NCBI RefSeq assembly: GCF_037975245.1
Contig: NC_092563.1
Location: 1,081,001-1,145,000 of the forward strand
DNA length: 64,000 bases
Source of the DNA: Apostichopus japonicus
Taxonomy: Eukaryota > Echinodermata > Holothuroidea > Aspidochirotida > Stichopodidae
Direction: 5' to 3'
The notes under the pieces are model-generated. The model was not told where the DNA came from. It was given only the letters and a program-made list of their open reading frames with translations, and searched no databases. Of this stretch, positions 63,901 to 64,000 are shown in pieces (position 1 is the stretch's first letter; each line of letters opens with the position of its first letter). A program made the position numbers and the translations under genes.

Positions 63901-64000
63901 TGCTACCTGTGCAGCCAACGGCCGAGAGAAACAACCTCAGAGAAAGGATCGCCTCCAAGCAATCTGGCTACATTGCAGTCTAAATATTCTGTGAGGTGCC
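30910..64000 (+). CDS. ZNF423/ZNF521 (OAZ/EVI3) family multi-zinc-finger transcription factor, 3' end outside window
   Basis: Coding exons are 30910-30952, 49112-49210, 52687-52882, 59494-59567, 60148-60222 and 61181 to beyond 64000. All phases agree and give about 1,102 codons so far. The first exon encodes MSRRKQSRPIRALK. MSRRKQ is the NuRD (RBBP4/7)-binding start shared by ZNF423/521, SALL, FOG and BCL11 proteins, and it fixes the start codon. Next come an acidic exon (SKEEDDDGDRDQTDD) and a linker ending VKLEPTDLS, a possible SUMO site. The fourth exon is a lone C2HC finger (CEHCSSVFKLMADLFQH...C) at about residue 114, as in vertebrate ZNF423 finger 1. The last exon carries [42 protein letters not shown] and FTRSDHLKIHLK, all close to ZNF423/521. 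In vertebrates these proteins bind EBF factors and BMP-activated SMADs in the nucleus. Such genes exist singly in invertebrates, so one name of the pair should not be assigned. Confidence 0.93.
31523..31872. mobile_element. 350-bp hAT-like non-autonomous transposon
   Basis: The left end CAGGGGTGTAGCAAC and the right end ATTCCTGCACCCCTG form imperfect terminal inverted repeats. The flanks TAATATGT (31515-31522) and TTATATGT (31873-31880) are an 8-bp direct repeat with one mismatch. The 8-bp target duplication and CAGGGG-type ends are typical of the hAT superfamily. G-rich and C-rich tracts lie near the two ends. The one long plus-strand frame through it has no transposase similarity. Confidence 0.75.
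32161..32201 (+). other. Possible cassette exon of the ZNF423/521-like gene
   Basis: ATGCAG precedes and GTAAGT follows a 41-nt open segment that joins in phase to the MSRRKQ exon and would encode RASMDLNFNDLYND. Inclusion shifts the frame of the next exon (49112), reaching TAG after about 25 codons. If used, it would therefore produce a truncated product or require a further exon. It may be a chance splice-site pair. Confidence 0.25.
34164..34186. repeat. (TA)n microsatellite
   Basis: About eleven TA dinucleotides in the large intron of the zinc-finger gene. Confidence 0.85.
35699..35772. repeat. 37-bp tandem duplication
   Basis: GGACCCAGGAGGGTCAA followed by a CTAGGCATTCTAGGTG-type half occurs twice back to back (35699 and 35736) with only a few differences. 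Confidence 0.85.
36796..36940. repeat. 72-bp tandem duplication
   Basis: Two copies start with AAAGTTTCCCTCTTTGAGG, at 36796 and 36868, each ending GAAAACATTGGAGGRCCC. AAAGT at 36940 begins a third, lost copy. They differ at only a few sites. Confidence 0.9.
40806..40818. promoter_or_regulatory. Perfect palindromic RFX X-box in the zinc-finger gene's large intron
   Basis: GTTGCCTGGCAAC is a fully symmetric X-box (GTTGCC, one-base spacer, GGCAAC). It lies in a block of relatively complex sequence (about 40760-40940). RFX binding is inferred from the motif only. Confidence 0.45.
41839..42190. repeat. Three diverged tandem copies of a ~124-134-bp unit
   Basis: AATTTGATCAGTCACT occurs at 41852, 41976 and 42110. 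Each is followed by GAGTGAGAGTCRATACAAG-like sequence, a GCACCAA...CCTGA segment and, in the first two, GTGACTAACAAT. The third unit carries a small insertion. Confidence 0.85.
42660..42978. repeat. 29-bp minisatellite, 11 copies
   Basis: The unit reads CGTTCAGAAGTGAGGG then CGCAGTGCTAATG. Eleven copies fill exactly 319 bases with no length variation. Substitutions concentrate in the outer copies, and TAATG recurs at each unit end. Direct head-to-tail copies without spacers exclude a CRISPR array. Confidence 0.95.
44290..44720. promoter_or_regulatory. Candidate intronic enhancer-like block
   Basis: This stretch is compositionally complex and more GC-rich than the flanking AT-rich intron. It carries clustered factor-like words: TAATAAACAATACACAAAATGG (Fox/Sox-type), TGATAA, CATTGCCAATGTGG and CCACGTCTGATAA. 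It has no coding frame I can support. Vertebrate ZNF423/521 loci hold many conserved non-coding elements; whether this is one is inference. Confidence 0.2.
45480..45830. repeat. Pyrimidine-rich 18-bp tandem repeat with a 168-bp duplication
   Basis: CCTCTCCCCTCCATCTTA is repeated many times. A segment containing CCTATGTATGTCTATAGTA and CTGCAGCTATCATAAATATA occurs at 45583 and again 168 bases on at 45751 with essentially no differences, indicating a recent duplication. Plus-strand frames of Ser/Leu/His/Thr repeats here are artefacts of the repeat. Confidence 0.9.
46945..47225 (+). mobile_element. tRNA-derived SINE, plus strand
   Basis: The A-box TGGCTGAGTGG (46956-46966) and B-box GGTTCGATACC (47007-47017) lie at tRNA-like spacing, in a head resembling a class II (Ser/Leu) tRNA. 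A body of about 170 bases follows, containing the short inverted segment AAGCCCTTACGGGCTT, then an AT-rich tail of TTATTATTATAATTAGTATT type. The antisense frame reads MARPGIEPQTSHLL, a common translation of tRNA-like SINE heads. Confidence 0.8.
49211..52686 (+). other. Intron between the acidic and linker exons of the zinc-finger gene
   Basis: AT-rich, with a T homopolymer at about 50220, G-rich sequence at 50885-50945, a C run at about 51222 and the ~112-bp tandem array at its 3' end. No coding exon is seen. Confidence 0.7.
51963..52610. repeat. ~112-bp tandem array, five to six copies
   Basis: CTATCCCTTTCYAAATCTGC starts at 52003, 52117, 52228, 52340, 52452 and, shortened, 52566, with spacings of 111-114 bases. 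Each unit also has TTGTAACATGTAGCACTGCC, a C-rich run, GGGGGACAGATCCACCTC and GGTCACTGCTAACT. The array ends only about 75 bases before the splice acceptor of the linker exon at 52687. Confidence 0.95.
52883..59493 (+). other. Intron between the linker exon and the first zinc-finger exon
   Basis: 6.6 kb with a 34-bp triplication (54129), C runs at about 55540 and 55677, and G-rich stretches near 57510 and 59290. Complex unique blocks lie at about 53830-54020 and 54690-54910. A remnant ending GGCGACGCCATTG near 58970 resembles a transposon end without a partner. No supported exon. Confidence 0.65.
54129..54238. repeat. 34-bp tandem triplication
   Basis: CAACTGGTGTGGGATRTACA followed by TATCTTTACAACAA occurs three times (54129, 54163, 54197), with CAACTGGA starting a fourth copy. 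The copies are almost identical. Confidence 0.95.
61181..64000 (+). CDS. Large zinc-finger exon of the ZNF423/521-like gene (open at the window edge)
   Basis: One uninterrupted frame of 2.8 kb follows the acceptor TATACTCAG. About 21 C2H2-type fingers start near 61288, 61372, 61456, 61534, 61825, 61921, 62062, 62173, 62275, 62371, 62470, 62716, 62809, 62890, 62983, 63070, 63151, 63358, 63508, 63631 and 63727. A further partial Cys pair is at about 63826. The third and fourth end in Cys instead of the second His (DHLKIHLKSPC; DLMEHSQGC), and the one at 62470 has CX4C (CPQEEC). A Ser/Pro-rich linker lies at about 62570-62660, and a basic PPKKRC segment near 63274 could be a nuclear signal. The cluster of three with HTGDK linkers at 61288-61520 is the family's DNA-binding block. 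Confidence 0.95.

Overview
This is eukaryotic, intron-rich, AT-rich animal DNA. It carries parts or all of four split genes, abundant tandem and interspersed repeats, and no prokaryotic operon, rRNA gene or intact tRNA gene. The recurrent palindrome TAGGCCTA, the many short terminal-inverted-repeat elements and the protein sequences fit a marine invertebrate deuterostome, most likely an echinoderm. That assignment is inference.

Layout. (1) 1-4631, minus strand: the 5' part of a gene for a secreted or membrane protein I cannot name. A signal-peptide exon is followed by four further exons with mutually consistent splice phases and a probable sixth at the window edge. Its long intron holds two elements with terminal inverted repeats. 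(2) 6405-12289, plus strand: a complete seven-exon inositol monophosphatase gene (IMPA1 type). (3) 15080-20597, minus strand: a complete nine-coding-exon anamorsin/CIAPIN1 gene, tail-to-tail with IMPA1. (4) About 23.8 kb to the right edge, plus strand: a ZNF423/ZNF521 (OAZ/EVI3) family gene. It has a probable non-coding first exon, a tiny exon beginning with the NuRD-recruiting motif MSRRKQ, an 18-kb intron, acidic and linker exons, a first zinc finger in its own exon, and a large exon of about 21 zinc fingers still open at base 64000.

The genes are not an operon. IMPA1 makes free inositol, CIAPIN1 acts in cytosolic iron-sulfur cluster assembly, and the ZNF423/521 homologue is a developmental transcription factor. 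Their proximity is of interest for synteny only: human CIAPIN1 and ZNF423 both lie on 16q.

The long introns of the zinc-finger gene hold a 29-bp x 11 minisatellite, a ~112-bp tandem array, several short duplications, a 350-bp hAT-like element with an 8-bp target duplication, a tRNA-derived SINE, a perfect RFX X-box and some complex non-coding blocks that could be enhancers. I found no convincing evidence of a wholly new biological system. The strongest unknown is the secreted-protein gene at the left edge.
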